Shown here piece by piece: positions 38,796 through 49,300 of a stretch of DNA of 64,000 nt (position 1 is the stretch's first letter; the number at the start of each line of letters is the position of its first letter). Origin of the DNA: DT-110 sp030148525 (GTDB lineage: Bacteria > Bacteroidota > Bacteroidia > Chitinophagales > Saprospiraceae); NCBI GenBank assembly GCA_965227445.1, contig OZ245751.1:806001-870000 (forward strand), in the 5' to 3' direction. A model generated the notes under the pieces. That model had not been told where the DNA came from. It was given only the letters and a program-made list of their open reading frames with translations, and ran no database searches. The position numbers and the translations under genes are program-made.

Positions 38796-40118
38796 ATGTC
38801 TAACTTACGATTTGAAACCCTCCAATTACACGCCGGTCAGGAAGAAGTAGAAGGCACTACGCGCTCTCGTGCCGTGCCGATTTATCAAACTACTTCCTAT
38901 ACCTTCCGGGACAGTCAACACGGAGCGGACCTATTTGCGCTCAAAGAATTTGGCAACATCTACAGCCGGATCATGAACCCAACGGTGGATGTCTTCGAAA
39001 AACGGATCGCAGCCCTTGAAGGTGGGGTAGCAGCCGTCGCTACCGCCTCCGGCCAGTCAGCTCAGTTTTTGGCTCTGACCAATATCCTGGAGTCGGGCGA
39101 GAACTTCGTTACCAGCTCTAATTTGTACGGGGGTACATTTAATCAGTTCAAAGTATCCTTTAAACGGTTGGGGATCGAGGCCCGTTTTACGGCCGGTGAA
39201 GCAGTAGCGGATTACGAATCACTGATCGATGAGAATACCCGCGCCATCTACTGTGAAACCCTGAGTAACCCCCGCTTTAATGTGCCCGATTTTGAGGGTC
39301 TTTCGGCTCTTGCCGAAAAATATAACATCCCCTTTGTGGTCGATAATACCTTCGGTGCGGGTGGCTACTTATTTCGCCCCCTGGATCACGGTGCACACAT
39401 TGTAGTTGAATCAGCCACGAAATGGGTCGGCGGACACGGGACCACCATTGGCGGGGTTATTGTCGACGGCGGGAAATACAACTGGGGTAACGGTAAATTC
39501 CCCCAATTCTCCGAGCCTTCGGAAGGGTACCACGGGTTGGTGTTTGCGGATGTATTTGGCGTAGACGGGCCCTTCGGCAATATAGCGTTTGCCATCCGTG
39601 CCCGGGTCGAAGGCCTTCGTGATTACGGCCCCGCAATGGCTCCTTTTAATGCATTCCTTCTGTTGCAGGGATTAGAGACACTCTCACTGCGCGTAGAGCG
39701 CACGGTTGATAATGCATTGGCACTGGCTCAGTGGCTCGAGAAACACCCCAAAGTAGAGTGGGTCAACTACCCCGGCCTGGAAAGTCATCCGGCACACGCC
39801 AGGGCTAAAAAATACCTTAAGCGTGGATTCGGTGGGGTGTTGTCTTTTACCGTCAAGGGGGATAAGGAGGCTACTACCAGCGTCGTCAACGAGCTTCAAT
39901 TGATAAGTCATTTGGCCAATGTTGGTGATGCCAAAACCGTCATCATCCAGCCATCGGCAACCACCCACCAGCAAATGACCGATGAAGAACAAGCTGCTGC
40001 CGGTGTGCTGCCAAATATGCTGCGCATCTCCGTGGGGATCGAACATATCGACGACCTCAAAGGGGACCTGGAGCAGGCTTTTGCGAAAGTCGGGAAGTCG
40101 ACCAACGCCAAATCGTAA
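38796..40118 (+). CDS. metY: O-acetylhomoserine sulfhydrylase
   Basis: A 440-residue PLP enzyme of the Cys/Met family. K209 in ESATKWVGGHGT is the Schiff-base lysine, and IYSRIMNPT and ATASGQSAQFLAL are typical of MetY. It forms homocysteine from O-acetylhomoserine and sulfide. The start is the ATG at 38796 (MSNLRFETLQLHAG), as in the family; the frame runs open upstream through the riboswitch leader. The downstream gene metX supplies its substrate, and the SAM riboswitch should repress it when S-adenosylmethionine is plentiful. Confidence 0.92.
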   Translation: MSNLRFETLQLHAGQEEVEGTTRSRAVPIYQTTSYTFRDSQHGADLFALKEFGNIYSRIMNPTVDVFEKRIAALEGGVAAVATASGQSAQFLALTNILESGENFVTSSNLYGGTFNQFKVSFKRLGIEARFTAGEAVADYESLIDENTRAIYCETLSNPRFNVPDFEGLSALAEKYNIPFVVDNTFGAGGYLFRPLDHGAHIVVESATKWVGGHGTTIGGVIVDGGKYNWGNGKFPQFSEPSEGYHGLVFADVFGVDGPFGNIAFAIRARVEGLRDYGPAMAPFNAFLLLQGLETLSLRVERTVDNALALAQWLEKHPKVEWVNYPGLESHPAHARAKKYLKRGFGGVLSFTVKGDKEATTSVVNELQLISHLANVGDAKTVIIQPSATTHQQMTDEEQAAAGVLPNMLRISVGIEHIDDLKGDLEQAFAKVGKSTNAKS

Positions 40119-40135
40119 TTATCTGTAAAGTAGCG

Positions 40136-40168
40136 AACGGAAACCCGGACCGGGTTTCCGTTCTTTTA
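40136..40168 (+). terminator. intrinsic terminator between metY and metX
   Basis: A 13-bp stem AACGGAAACCCGG with its complement one base away, followed by CTTTTAAT, 18 bases after the metY stop. It ends 14 bases before the metX start, so it should lower or separate metX transcription. Confidence 0.85.
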
Positions 40169-40181
40169 ATCCGTACTTGTT

Positions 40182-41294
40182 TTGCACATTTTTCATTCAA
40201 AAGAGGTGTTGCAGCTTGAGCAGGGGGGAACCTTGCCCGGCTTGGATATTGCTTACCAGGTTTTCGGAACACTGAATGAGCAAAAGGATAATGTGGTTTG
40301 GGTCTGCCATGCCCTTACCGGAAATGCTGATCCCACCGATTGGTGGAGTGGGTTGGTAGGCGAAGGGCGCATTTTTGATCCCGACAAATACTGCATCATC
40401 TGTAGTAATAACCTGGGGTCCTGTTACGGAACTACCGGGCCTGCATCCCTCCATCCGGAAACCGGTGAGGTGTACGGTGATGACTTTCCCGAAATTACCA
40501 TCCGGGATATGGTGCAGGTGCAGCAACGACTCCTCGAGCATTTGGGGATCAGGCGTATCCACGTCGCACTTGGCGGGTCAATGGGGGGGCAGATCATCCT
40601 GGAATGGGCCATCGAGCAGCCTGACTTATTCCACACGATTATCCTGATGGCTACCAATGCCGTGCATTCTCCCTGGGGAATCGCTTTCAACGAGACCCAG
40701 CGAATGGCCATTGAAGCCAGCCTGGCACTAAATCGCGATCACCCCGATGCCATGCGCAAAGGACTCGAGGCAGCTCGTGCCATCGCTATGCTTTCCTATC
40801 GCTCGTACGATGGCTATGCAGCTACCCAAACGGAGGAGGATACCGAAAAATTCGATCAGTACAAGGCGTCCAGTTACCAACGGTACCAAGGGCAGAAATT
40901 CGCTAAACGCTTTGATCTGTACAGCTACCTGCGATTGAGTAAAGCCATGGATAGCCACCACGTAGGACGTGGCCGGGGAGGGGTGTCCAAGGCCCTGAAC
41001 CAGGTTAAGGCCCGTGCTTTGCTGATCGGGATCGATACGGATCTGCTCTTCCCCCTATCCGAACAGGTTACCATCGCCAACCATATTCCGCGGGCACGTC
41101 TCGAAAAGGTGAGCAGTAAATACGGGCACGATGGATTCCTGGTCGAATTCGATGAAATATCCCGGCTCATCCGTCGATTTATGCAGGAAGGGGCCTTTCG
41201 CGCTCCCGGCAAACAGTATCAGTTATCGGTTCGTTCCGTACAGGTAAAAGAGCGTTATCCCCGCACCGCATTGCCCGGAACGGAGCGCTTCTGA
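40182..41294 (+). CDS. metX: homoserine O-acetyltransferase
   Basis: A 370-residue alpha/beta hydrolase-fold transferase that acetylates homoserine from acetyl-CoA. The nucleophile is S133 in LGGSMGGQ, and the catalytic Asp and His are in GIDTDLLFP and YGHDGFLVE. VCHALTGNADPTDWW and the oxyanion segment are typical of MetX. No ATG lies in frame before the conserved N-terminus; an in-frame TAA precedes at 40167-40169 and the only good start is TTG at 40182 (HIFHSKEVLQLEQGG). Whether it acetylates or succinylates cannot be told by motif alone, but pairing with MetY favours acetyl. Confidence 0.9.
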   Translation: MHIFHSKEVLQLEQGGTLPGLDIAYQVFGTLNEQKDNVVWVCHALTGNADPTDWWSGLVGEGRIFDPDKYCIICSNNLGSCYGTTGPASLHPETGEVYGDDFPEITIRDMVQVQQRLLEHLGIRRIHVALGGSMGGQIILEWAIEQPDLFHTIILMATNAVHSPWGIAFNETQRMAIEASLALNRDHPDAMRKGLEAARAIAMLSYRSYDGYAATQTEEDTEKFDQYKASSYQRYQGQKFAKRFDLYSYLRLSKAMDSHHVGRGRGGVSKALNQVKARALLIGIDTDLLFPLSEQVTIANHIPRARLEKVSSKYGHDGFLVEFDEISRLIRRFMQEGAFRAPGKQYQLSVRSVQVKERYPRTALPGTERF

Positions 41295-41322
41295 TCCCCA
41301 TAACTTGATAAGTTAACCGGAT

Positions 41323-41399
41323 ATTATACCGACAAGGGAGTGGTTTTGCTACGCAGTGCTTCGTGCTGGGACACCAAACCACTTCGAGTCGAATATAAT
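41323..41399. repeat. imperfect inverted repeat after metX
   Basis: The left arm ATTATACCGAC...GAGTGGTTT and the right arm AAACCACTTCGAGTCGAATATAAT are nearly complementary. It lies 28 bp past the metX stop and could end that transcript, but it lacks a T-run. Confidence 0.6.
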
Positions 41400-41472
41400 T
41401 CACCCCCATCAGTTGCAATAGTAAATGCACCTTTGCATATTTACAATTCTGTCCTGATTACCAGGTTTCCGT

Positions 41473-42432
41473 ATGCAACCATTACAAAAAGTATTGCTTC
41501 TTGATGAGCCCTTTCCGGTATTGATTAACGCATTGAAAGACATGGGTTTAGATCCGGTGGTTCATTACAAGACCCCCCGAACAGACCTCCCGGATGTGCT
41601 GGAGGACTGTGTCGGTATGGTAGTTCGCTCACGTTTGCGCATTGATCGGTCCTTACTGGAAGCAGCTCCTGCCTTGCAGTGGATAGCTCGCCTGGGGGTC
41701 GGTACGGAACACATTGACCTGGAAGGTTGTGCCGAGCGCGGGATCGAGGTATTTACGTCTCCGGAGGGTAGTCGCGATACGGTTGGCGAACACGCAGTGG
41801 GTATGCTCTTAATGCTGATGAACCGTTTGGCAATTGCCGACCGGGAAGTACGTGCCGGCGACTGGATAAGGGAGGGTAATCGTGGTACGGAGATCAGGGG
41901 CAAAACCGTCGGAATCATTGGCTACGGCAATATGGGTATGGCTTTCGCCAAAAGATTAAGCGGTTTTGAGGCGGAAGTGCTGACGTACGATAAATACCGC
42001 CAGGACCATGGTGATGCTTTTGCGCGGGCAGTTGATCTGCCGACCCTGCAGAAAGAAAGCGATATTATCAGTATCCATATTCCGTACACTCCGGAGAACC
42101 ATTACTTCGTAGATGCTTCCTTTTTAGAGGCTTTCGCCAAAAATATTTACCTGGTGAATACCGCCCGGGGAACCGTTCTGCACACTGCTGATTTGGTTCG
42201 GGCCATGAAGAATGGAAAAGTGCTGGGTGCGGCCCTGGACGTCATCGAATACGAAGAAATGTCCTTCTCTGCACTGCAGCCGGATACACTGCCGGAACCC
42301 TTCCAATACTTGCGGCAATCGGAACGAACCGTTCTGACGCCTCATATTGCGGGATGGTCTTTTGAATCCAAAGCAGGGCATAGCCGGGTGCTTGCCGATA
42401 AGATTAATGCGTTTTACGCGCCCAGGACCTAA
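41473..42432 (+). CDS. D-isomer-specific 2-hydroxyacid dehydrogenase (phosphoglycerate dehydrogenase-like)
   Basis: A 319-residue NAD-dependent dehydrogenase. The Rossmann motif is GYGNMG (150-155). The catalytic set is R232 in NTARGT, a Glu near 261 in EYEEM, and H291 in LTPHIAGW. RLGVGTEHIDLEGC is the substrate-side segment seen in 3-phosphoglycerate dehydrogenases. It has no ACT domain, so if it is SerA it is not feedback-inhibited through one. It follows the methionine genes, where serine could feed one-carbon and sulfur metabolism, but the substrate is inferred. Two GNRA words occur inside it. Confidence 0.82.
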   Translation: MQPLQKVLLLDEPFPVLINALKDMGLDPVVHYKTPRTDLPDVLEDCVGMVVRSRLRIDRSLLEAAPALQWIARLGVGTEHIDLEGCAERGIEVFTSPEGSRDTVGEHAVGMLLMLMNRLAIADREVRAGDWIREGNRGTEIRGKTVGIIGYGNMGMAFAKRLSGFEAEVLTYDKYRQDHGDAFARAVDLPTLQKESDIISIHIPYTPENHYFVDASFLEAFAKNIYLVNTARGTVLHTADLVRAMKNGKVLGAALDVIEYEEMSFSALQPDTLPEPFQYLRQSERTVLTPHIAGWSFESKAGHSRVLADKINAFYAPRT

Positions 42433-42442
42433 TAATTTTGGT

Positions 42443-42548
42443 TCTCTGACAATTTCCGCGCCTTGATGCAAATGCTTTCGCGAAAAGTCCTACTCACCAT
42501 GGTCGTATGTCTTTTCGCAAAAGCATTTGCCGCAAAAGTTGTCAGAGA
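42443..42548. repeat. 106-bp inverted repeat between two plus-strand genes
   Basis: The outer arms are CTCTGACAA...TTGTCAGAG and the inner arms GCAAATGCTTTcGCGAAAAG...CTTTTCGCaAAAGCATTTGC, with about 24 bases in the loop. It fills much of the gap before the SNF2 gene. The inner arms carry variants of the TTTTGCGAAAGC word family. An exact TAATTTTG (Bacteroidota -7-like) lies just before it at 42433. Confidence 0.8.
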
Positions 42549-42578
42549 AGGATAATTTTTTGTCGAACGACCTACACT

Positions 42579-45536
42579 ATGTTTGATATTCAGCCCGACC
42601 GGCAGACAACCTATAAAATCGTTTTCAACCTCAGTGAAGCGGCCGAGGGGTTATACCTTCCTACTGCTTATATCGTTACGCTTGATCGCGATGGGTACCT
42701 CGCCCACATCAAGCAACGGGCCACCAGTGACACGGTGGGAAGTTTTGGCCTGGAGCTTACCGATAAACGACGAAAACTTTTTACGGTCGTCGATGAATTG
42801 CAAGTCAAATACCTGGAAAAAAAATTCTCGCCTCCCAAGCGAAAAGTACGCTCGCTGGAAAGGCTGCTGCAAGACGATGACGTCAAGAAAAGCCTGTTCA
42901 GTTTTGTGCATCGTCAATTGGATGTGTTGCTAACTGCTGTGGTTGACGATGGGTATCCGCTGACTTGGCACGTGGAACGCAAAGTGCTGGTCAAGGACTT
43001 CTTATTGGAAACGCGCTCACAACCACTGCAGCCCGAATTGTCCTTTCAAAAAACGGCGGATAGTGTTTTGTACCGGTTGCGTCTGTCGGGGGAAGGGCGG
43101 GAGTGGCGACTCAGCGAACATGAGGTCGTTCCCGTATGTAATCATCCCGCTTGGGTGATCATCGATTATTGCCTGTATTCTGTGAACCATATCAATGGAA
43201 ATATGGTAAAGCCTTTTCGCTCTCGCGACGAGGTTCGCATACCCCAAAAACAGGTGAAAACCTATTTCCAGAAATTCATTCTCAAGGTGGCTGCAAAACT
43301 GGATATCGAAGCGGAAGGCTTTGATGTAGTGTACTTTGATAAACTTCAAAAATGCCGGCTGTCGGTGGTGGAGTCTCCCTTCGATGGGGTGATCCGCTTA
43401 GCGGCTCGCATGGAATATACCCATGCCGACTTCGAATGGAACGATCCTCGAAAGAAGCGAACCACGCTGGAATTTGAAGAGGATGTCCGCATCATACAAG
43501 TTCGTCGGGAACAGGAGGCAGAAACAATCTTCGTGGAAAAGATTAAACGGGCAGGACTGGTAAATAGAATAGGCGCTTTATTTGAGACTCAGGACGATAC
43601 CTCCGAAAATCCATGGTATATGGCCGAATGGTTGGCCAACAACCGTGTTAGCCTGGAAAACCAGGGTTTTTTTGTGGAAGACAGCCAGGTAAATGAGCAG
43701 CCACTCTACCTGCACAAAGCCACGCTGGATCTTACCTCCGAAAAAGAAAACGACTGGTTCGATATCTACGGCCAGGTCAATATCGGAGAACATTCCTTCC
43801 CGTTTAAAAAACTGGCAAAATACATCCGTAATAATGATCGCCTGTTCCCATTGCCCAACGGGACCTTCTTTCTGATTCCTCTGGAGTGGATGAACCGGTA
43901 TAAATCATTAATGCAATTTGCCAAATCGGAAGGCAATCAACTAAAGTTGAGCAAAAGCCAGTTTACACTCCTGGAGGAGCTGGGTATATCCGATGAAACG
44001 GAGGTTACTGAAAACCTCGAAGAGATCGATTTTACGGTCCCCGAGGGACTACAGGCCGAGTTGCGACCCTACCAGCTGGAAGGAGTGAAATGGCTCATTC
44101 AATTATACCGGAATGAGCTCGGGGCCTGCCTGGCCGATGATATGGGCCTTGGTAAAACCCTACAGACTATCACGGTTTTATTGCACGCACGCAATCAAAA
44201 GGCAATCCGCCAGCAAGAAACAGAGCAAGCAGAGAATAAATCAGACCAGGCAGTCCAATTGGATATCTTTAATGCTCCGGCGGAGGATGAATCCTTTTTA
44301 CAGCCCCTCCAGGCGCTCATTATTTTGCCGGCATCTTTGGTATTCAACTGGGAAAGCGAGATCCACAAATTTGCGCCCCAGCTGACTGTCTATAAGCACG
44401 TGGGACAAAAACGCCAGAAGGATGCCCGCATCATCCGGCGCTACGATGTCATTCTGACGACTTACCAGACGGCTCTGCGGGATGTGGAGGTACTGGAAGA
44501 GATGGAGTTCGAATACATTGTGCTCGACGAAAGCCAGCAGATCAAAAACCGGGAAAGCAAGGTGTTTAAGGCGATCAACCGCCTGCAGGGCCAGCATAAA
44601 ATCTCCCTGAGTGGTACGCCCATCGAAAACAGTTTGTCGGACCTGTGGTCGCAGATGCAGTTTATCAATCCCAACCTGTTAGGAGGGTTTTCCTTTTTCA
44701 AAAAGGAGTTTATTACGCCCATCGAAAAGCACCAGGTAGAAGAGAAAAAAATTCGCTTGCGCGGCTTGGTAGCCCCCTATTTATTGCGACGCACCAAAGA
44801 GGAAGTGGCCCGTGATCTTCCGCCGCTCAGCACCAAGATTTTCTATTCCGAGATGACTAAGGAGCAAAAGCGGATGTACGAACGGGAGAAATCGGCAGCC
44901 CGTAATTACCTGCTGGAAAACTACGATGAGAATAATCCCAAGTACCGTATCCTGGTATTGCAATCGCTGACCAAACTGCGGCAGATCGTTAATCATCCAC
45001 GCCTGGTCAATCCCGCTTACGAGCGGGACAGTGGTAAGATGATGGATATCCTGGAGCATTGGGACGTCATTCGCAGGTCTGACCACAAGGCGCTGTTCTT
45101 TAGTTCTTTTGTGAAATACCTGAATCTGTTCAGGGAGGAATTCACCGCCAGGAAACAAGATTTTTCCTGGCTTACCGGTGACTTGACCTCGGCCCAGCGG
45201 GAGGCCCAGATCCGAAAATTTGAAGGGGAAAAAGATGTGCAGTCCTTTCTTATTTCTATTAAATCGGGCGGTACCGGGCTTAACCTGACCGCAGCTGATT
45301 ACGTGTTCATCCTCGATCCCTGGTGGAACCCCACAACCGAGCAGCAGGCTATCGCCCGTGCCCACCGGATCGGACAGGACAAGAATGTGATCGCCGTTAA
45401 ATTCATCACTAAGGATTCCATTGAAGAGAAAATATTAAAGCTTCAGGAACGTAAGTCCAGACTGGCTGAGGATATCATCGACAATGTCCGCAAGACCGAG
45501 TTCAGCCGCGGGGATATCGAATACCTGCTGGATTAG
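42579..45536 (+). CDS. SNF2-family helicase-like ATPase
   Basis: A 985-residue SF2 ATPase. Residues 1 to about 470 are a large N-terminal region without a motif I recognise. The helicase core has Walker A DDMGLGKT (520-527), DESQ Walker B (from D650), LSGTPIENS (motif III), and in the second lobe SGGTGLNLTAADYVFILDP and QAIARAHRIGQ (motifs V and VI). Bacterial SNF2 proteins move along DNA or remodel nucleoprotein complexes, for example RapA on RNA polymerase; no restriction or modification genes are adjacent. I use the ATG at 42579, because the frame upstream to 42507 crosses the inverted repeat. Confidence 0.88.
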   Translation: MFDIQPDRQTTYKIVFNLSEAAEGLYLPTAYIVTLDRDGYLAHIKQRATSDTVGSFGLELTDKRRKLFTVVDELQVKYLEKKFSPPKRKVRSLERLLQDDDVKKSLFSFVHRQLDVLLTAVVDDGYPLTWHVERKVLVKDFLLETRSQPLQPELSFQKTADSVLYRLRLSGEGREWRLSEHEVVPVCNHPAWVIIDYCLYSVNHINGNMVKPFRSRDEVRIPQKQVKTYFQKFILKVAAKLDIEAEGFDVVYFDKLQKCRLSVVESPFDGVIRLAARMEYTHADFEWNDPRKKRTTLEFEEDVRIIQVRREQEAETIFVEKIKRAGLVNRIGALFETQDDTSENPWYMAEWLANNRVSLENQGFFVEDSQVNEQPLYLHKATLDLTSEKENDWFDIYGQVNIGEHSFPFKKLAKYIRNNDRLFPLPNGTFFLIPLEWMNRYKSLMQFAKSEGNQLKLSKSQFTLLEELGISDETEVTENLEEIDFTVPEGLQAELRPYQLEGVKWLIQLYRNELGACLADDMGLGKTLQTITVLLHARNQKAIRQQETEQAENKSDQAVQLDIFNAPAEDESFLQPLQALIILPASLVFNWESEIHKFAPQLTVYKHVGQKRQKDARIIRRYDVILTTYQTALRDVEVLEEMEFEYIVLDESQQIKNRESKVFKAINRLQGQHKISLSGTPIENSLSDLWSQMQFINPNLLGGFSFFKKEFITPIEKHQVEEKKIRLRGLVAPYLLRRTKEEVARDLPPLSTKIFYSEMTKEQKRMYEREKSAARNYLLENYDENNPKYRILVLQSLTKLRQIVNHPRLVNPAYERDSGKMMDILEHWDVIRRSDHKALFFSSFVKYLNLFREEFTARKQDFSWLTGDLTSAQREAQIRKFEGEKDVQSFLISIKSGGTGLNLTAADYVFILDPWWNPTTEQQAIARAHRIGQDKNVIAVKFITKDSIEEKILKLQERKSRLAEDIIDNVRKTEFSRGDIEYLLD

Positions 45537-45553
45537 GTCATCTATACCACTTC

Positions 45554-45645
45554 GTACTCTGTAATCTAAATTATTTGAAAATATGGGTAGGGCATTTTGC
45601 CAAAAGGCAAAGCCATGAATTAAAGTTACTTAGGTTACAGAGTAC
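45554..45645. mobile_element. MITE-like element with terminal inverted repeats, short copy
   Basis: The ends GTACTCTGTAA and TTACAGAGTAC are identical to those of the element at 9745-9935, and both flanking blocks are shared, but the centre is about 100 bp shorter. The deletion joins two similar ATTTTG-C-...-GGC segments present in the long copy, so the short form could come from recombination between them. A variant hairpin, GCC-AAAA-GGC after TTTT, sits in the middle. Confidence 0.75.
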
Positions 45646-45698
45646 TCAGCAACATCAGTCTGGCATCGCTTGTTTAAAAAATGCATATTGTACCCATT

Positions 45699-46253
45699 AT
45701 GGCTCTCGAATTACAAGAACGCTTATTGCACGTGGAGGAATACCAGCGCATGGTTGAGGTCGGTATACTGACCGAGGACGACCGCGTGGAATTATTAGCG
45801 GGTAGAATGATTCAGATGAGTCCGATCGGAATTCGACATGTTAACTGCGTAAATGCACTTACTAGCTTGTTTGCACCTTTTTATGACGAGGTCATAATTA
45901 GTGTTCAAAACCCTTTACAATTAGACCAGCTTTCACTACCTGAACCAGATTTGGCTATACTGAAAAAAGATGAACGCAAAACACCAATTGCACTGCCAAA
46001 TGCTGAAGAGGTGCTTTTAGTCGTTGAAGTAGCTGATTCCTCCCTGGGAAAGGATTCGCAGATCAAGCAGGAATTGTACGCCAAGGCAGCTGTTCCTGAA
46101 TACTGGATAGTCGATCTGGTCAATGATCTGATACTTATTTTCCGTAAACCCCAAGACGGAGCTTACCAGATCAGTCACCAGTTTTCGGCTGGTGACAGCT
46201 TCTCTTTTCCCGCCCTGGGTGGTACCGTCGAGGTGAACGCCATTCTTCCTTGA
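45699..46253 (+). CDS. Uma2-family putative endonuclease (DUF820)
   Basis: A 184-residue PD-(D/E)xK-fold protein. SLPEPDLAIL and VVEVADSSL provide the Asp and Glu of the predicted metal site, and K followed by LYAKAAVPEYWIVD is the characteristic Uma2 segment. Family members are plentiful in cyanobacteria and Bacteroidota and are thought to be nucleases of uncertain role, perhaps mobile. I prefer the ATG at 45699 over that at 45681. A MITE-like element is immediately upstream. A truncated relative lies at 25488. Confidence 0.85.
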   Translation: MALELQERLLHVEEYQRMVEVGILTEDDRVELLAGRMIQMSPIGIRHVNCVNALTSLFAPFYDEVIISVQNPLQLDQLSLPEPDLAILKKDERKTPIALPNAEEVLLVVEVADSSLGKDSQIKQELYAKAAVPEYWIVDLVNDLILIFRKPQDGAYQISHQFSAGDSFSFPALGGTVEVNAILP

Positions 46254-46358
46254 ACGGGCACTTGTACAGTGAATTAAGATTACGTATTTTCCCATCCATT
46301 GCCCTGCCATCTATACCTGACGATTCAGGTGTATCTGTGTAACCTTTAAACTTTCTCC

Positions 46359-49300
46359 ATGTCGAACGACCTCCGCACGTTCCGTAAACTCCTCGTAGCC
46401 AACCGGGGCGAAATCGCTATTCGCGTATTGAGAGCTGCTTCCGAATTGAAACTTCGCACGGTAGCCATTTACACTTATGAAGACCGCTATTCCCTGCACC
46501 GCTATAAAGCCGACGAAGCCTATCAGATTGGTGCTAAGGATGATCCCTTAAAGCCCTACCTGGATATAGAGACTATCCTCCAGATAGCGAAAGACAACCA
46601 GGTGGATGCTATTCACCCGGGTTATGGTTTCCTTTCGGAAAATGTCCGCTTCGCTCGTCGTTGCCGGGAGGAAGGCATTGCCTTTGTTGGTCCCGATCCG
46701 GAAGTTATGGAGCGCCTGGGTGATAAGGTGGCTGCTAAAACCCTGGCGCGGGAGGTCGATGTGCCACTTATTGAAGATAGCCGGGAGCCACTTACCAATG
46801 CCGATATCGCTTTGCGGGAAGCCCAACGCATCGGGTATCCGGTGATTGTTAAGGCCGCTTCGGGCGGCGGTGGTCGCGGTATGCGGGTAGTCCGCTCGGA
46901 AAAAGAACTGGCAGGTGAATACGAAGAAGCCAAAGGGGAAGCCCTCACGGCTTTTGGCGACGGAACGGTATTCCTGGAGAAATTCATTGAGGAACCCAAG
47001 CACATTGAGGTTCAGCTGCTCGGCGACCGGCACGGAAACATAGTGCATCTTTACGAACGGGACTGCTCGGTACAGAGGCGTTTTCAGAAAGTGGTGGAGG
47101 TGGCTCCCTGCGTCACCATCGCTCAGGAAACCCGTGATCGCTTGTACGATTATGCGCTGCGCCTCGGAAAGGCTGTCAACTACAATAATGCGGGCACGGT
47201 GGAATTCTTACTCGATAGAGAGGAAAATGTGTATTTCATTGAAGTGAATCCGCGAATCCAGGTGGAGCATACGGTTACCGAAGAGGTCACGGGAATCGAC
47301 CTGGTGCGTTCGCAGATACTCATTGCCCAGGGCCACCGGCTCGATGACGATACACTCCGTATCGGTACCCAGGATGATGTAACCATTTTTGGCTGTGCCA
47401 TCCAGTGCCGGGTTACCACCGAAGATCCAAGTAATGACTTCAAACCCGACTACGGGCGCATTATTGCCTATCGCTCAGCCAGTGGTATGGGAATCCGCCT
47501 CGATGCCGGTAGTGCTTATCCGGGGGCCAAAATCTCTCCTTTCTTTGATAGTCTGCTGGTTAAAGTCACCGCATGGGGGCGTACTCTGCCGGGAACAGCT
47601 CAGCGATTGCACCGCGCTTTACGCGAGTTTAGGATACGGGGCGTGAACACCAATATTGGGTTTTTGCTCAACCTCTTGCAGGACGACACCTTCCGTACTG
47701 GTCAGGCAACGGTCAACTTTATTAAGGAAAATCCGGCTCTGTTAGAACCTCCCCGCTGGAAAGACCGGGGCACCAAAATGCTGCGCTACCTGGCGGAGGT
47801 CATCGTCAATGAAAATCCCGACGTGCGAAAGCGGGATCCTAATATGGTCTTTCTGAATCCGGAAGTTCCGGAGGTGGACCCCAAAGCGGTTTTGCCGAAA
47901 GGCAATAAAGACCGACTGGTCGAAATGGGACGTGAGGGATTCGTCGACTGGTTGCGCCGGGAGAAGAAGGTTCAATTTACGGACACCACCTTTCGGGATG
48001 CTCACCAATCCCTGCTGGCTACCCGGATGCGAACCTACGATCTGACTAAAGTTGCCCGTCCCTTTGCCCAGCGCCACGGTGATGATGTGTTTTCTATGGA
48101 AGTCTGGGGAGGGGCCACTTTCGATGTGGCCATGCGTTTCCTTAAGGAAGACCCCTGGCACAGACTGGCTGAATTCCGCAGGGAAATGCCCAATATTCTG
48201 TTACAGATGTTGTTGCGCGGTTCTAATGCGGTTGGGTACACGGCCTATCCCGATAATTTGGTAGTAGCCTTCATTGAAAAAGCTGCCGAGACCGGAATCG
48301 ATGTGTTCCGCATTTTCGATTCCCTGAACTGGATTGATGCCATGCGCACCAGCATCCGAACGGTAGTCGATCGCACCGATGCCATTGCCGAAGCCTGCCT
48401 GTGCTATACCGGAGATATTACTGACCCCAAACGCAGTAAATACGACATACAGTATTACCTGGATCTGGCCCGACGCCTGGAAGATGAGGGCGCACACATC
48501 ATTGCCATTAAAGATATGGCCGGGTTACTGAAACCAGCGGCAGCGACCGAACTGATCGGACGCTTGCGGGAAACTGTGGAAGCGCCCATCCATTTGCATA
48601 CGCATGATACCTCTTCGGTGCAATCGGCCACCTACCTCAAAGCTATTGATGCTGGCGTCGATATTGTGGACGTTGCCATCAGTTCCATGTCTGGTCTGAC
48701 CTCACAGCCCAGCTTCAATGCCATGGCTGCCATTCTCCAGGGACACGAACGCGGGCCCGATATCGACCTGACCTCTCTCAATGAGTTTTCCACGTACTGG
48801 GAAGCCATTCGCCGCTACTATTATCCCTTTGAAACAGAGTTGCGATCCGGTACGGCCGAAGTGTACCAACACGAGATACCGGGCGGTCAGTATTCCAATT
48901 TGCGACCCCAGGCCCGAGGGCTCGGGCTGGAAGATAAGTTCGAGACTATCAAGAAAAACTACCGGGCGGCTAATGAGCTGTTCGGGGATATTGTAAAGGT
49001 TACCCCATCGTCGAAGGTGGTGGGGGACATGGCCATGTTCATGACCTCCAATGGTTTTACCAAGGAGGATATACTGGAGAAGGGAGACTCTCTGGACTTC
49101 CCCGACTCCGTAAAAGCTTTAATGCGGGGGGATCTGGGACAAACGAAAGGTGGTTTTCCGGAAAAGATTCAGAAAATGGTGCTGAAGGAGGAAAAGCCCT
49201 ACACGGAGCGACCCAATGCGCATCTGGAGCCTATTGATTTTGATGAAGAGATGGAATCATTCAAGCGTGAATTTGATTCCGAAAAAACAATACTCGACCT

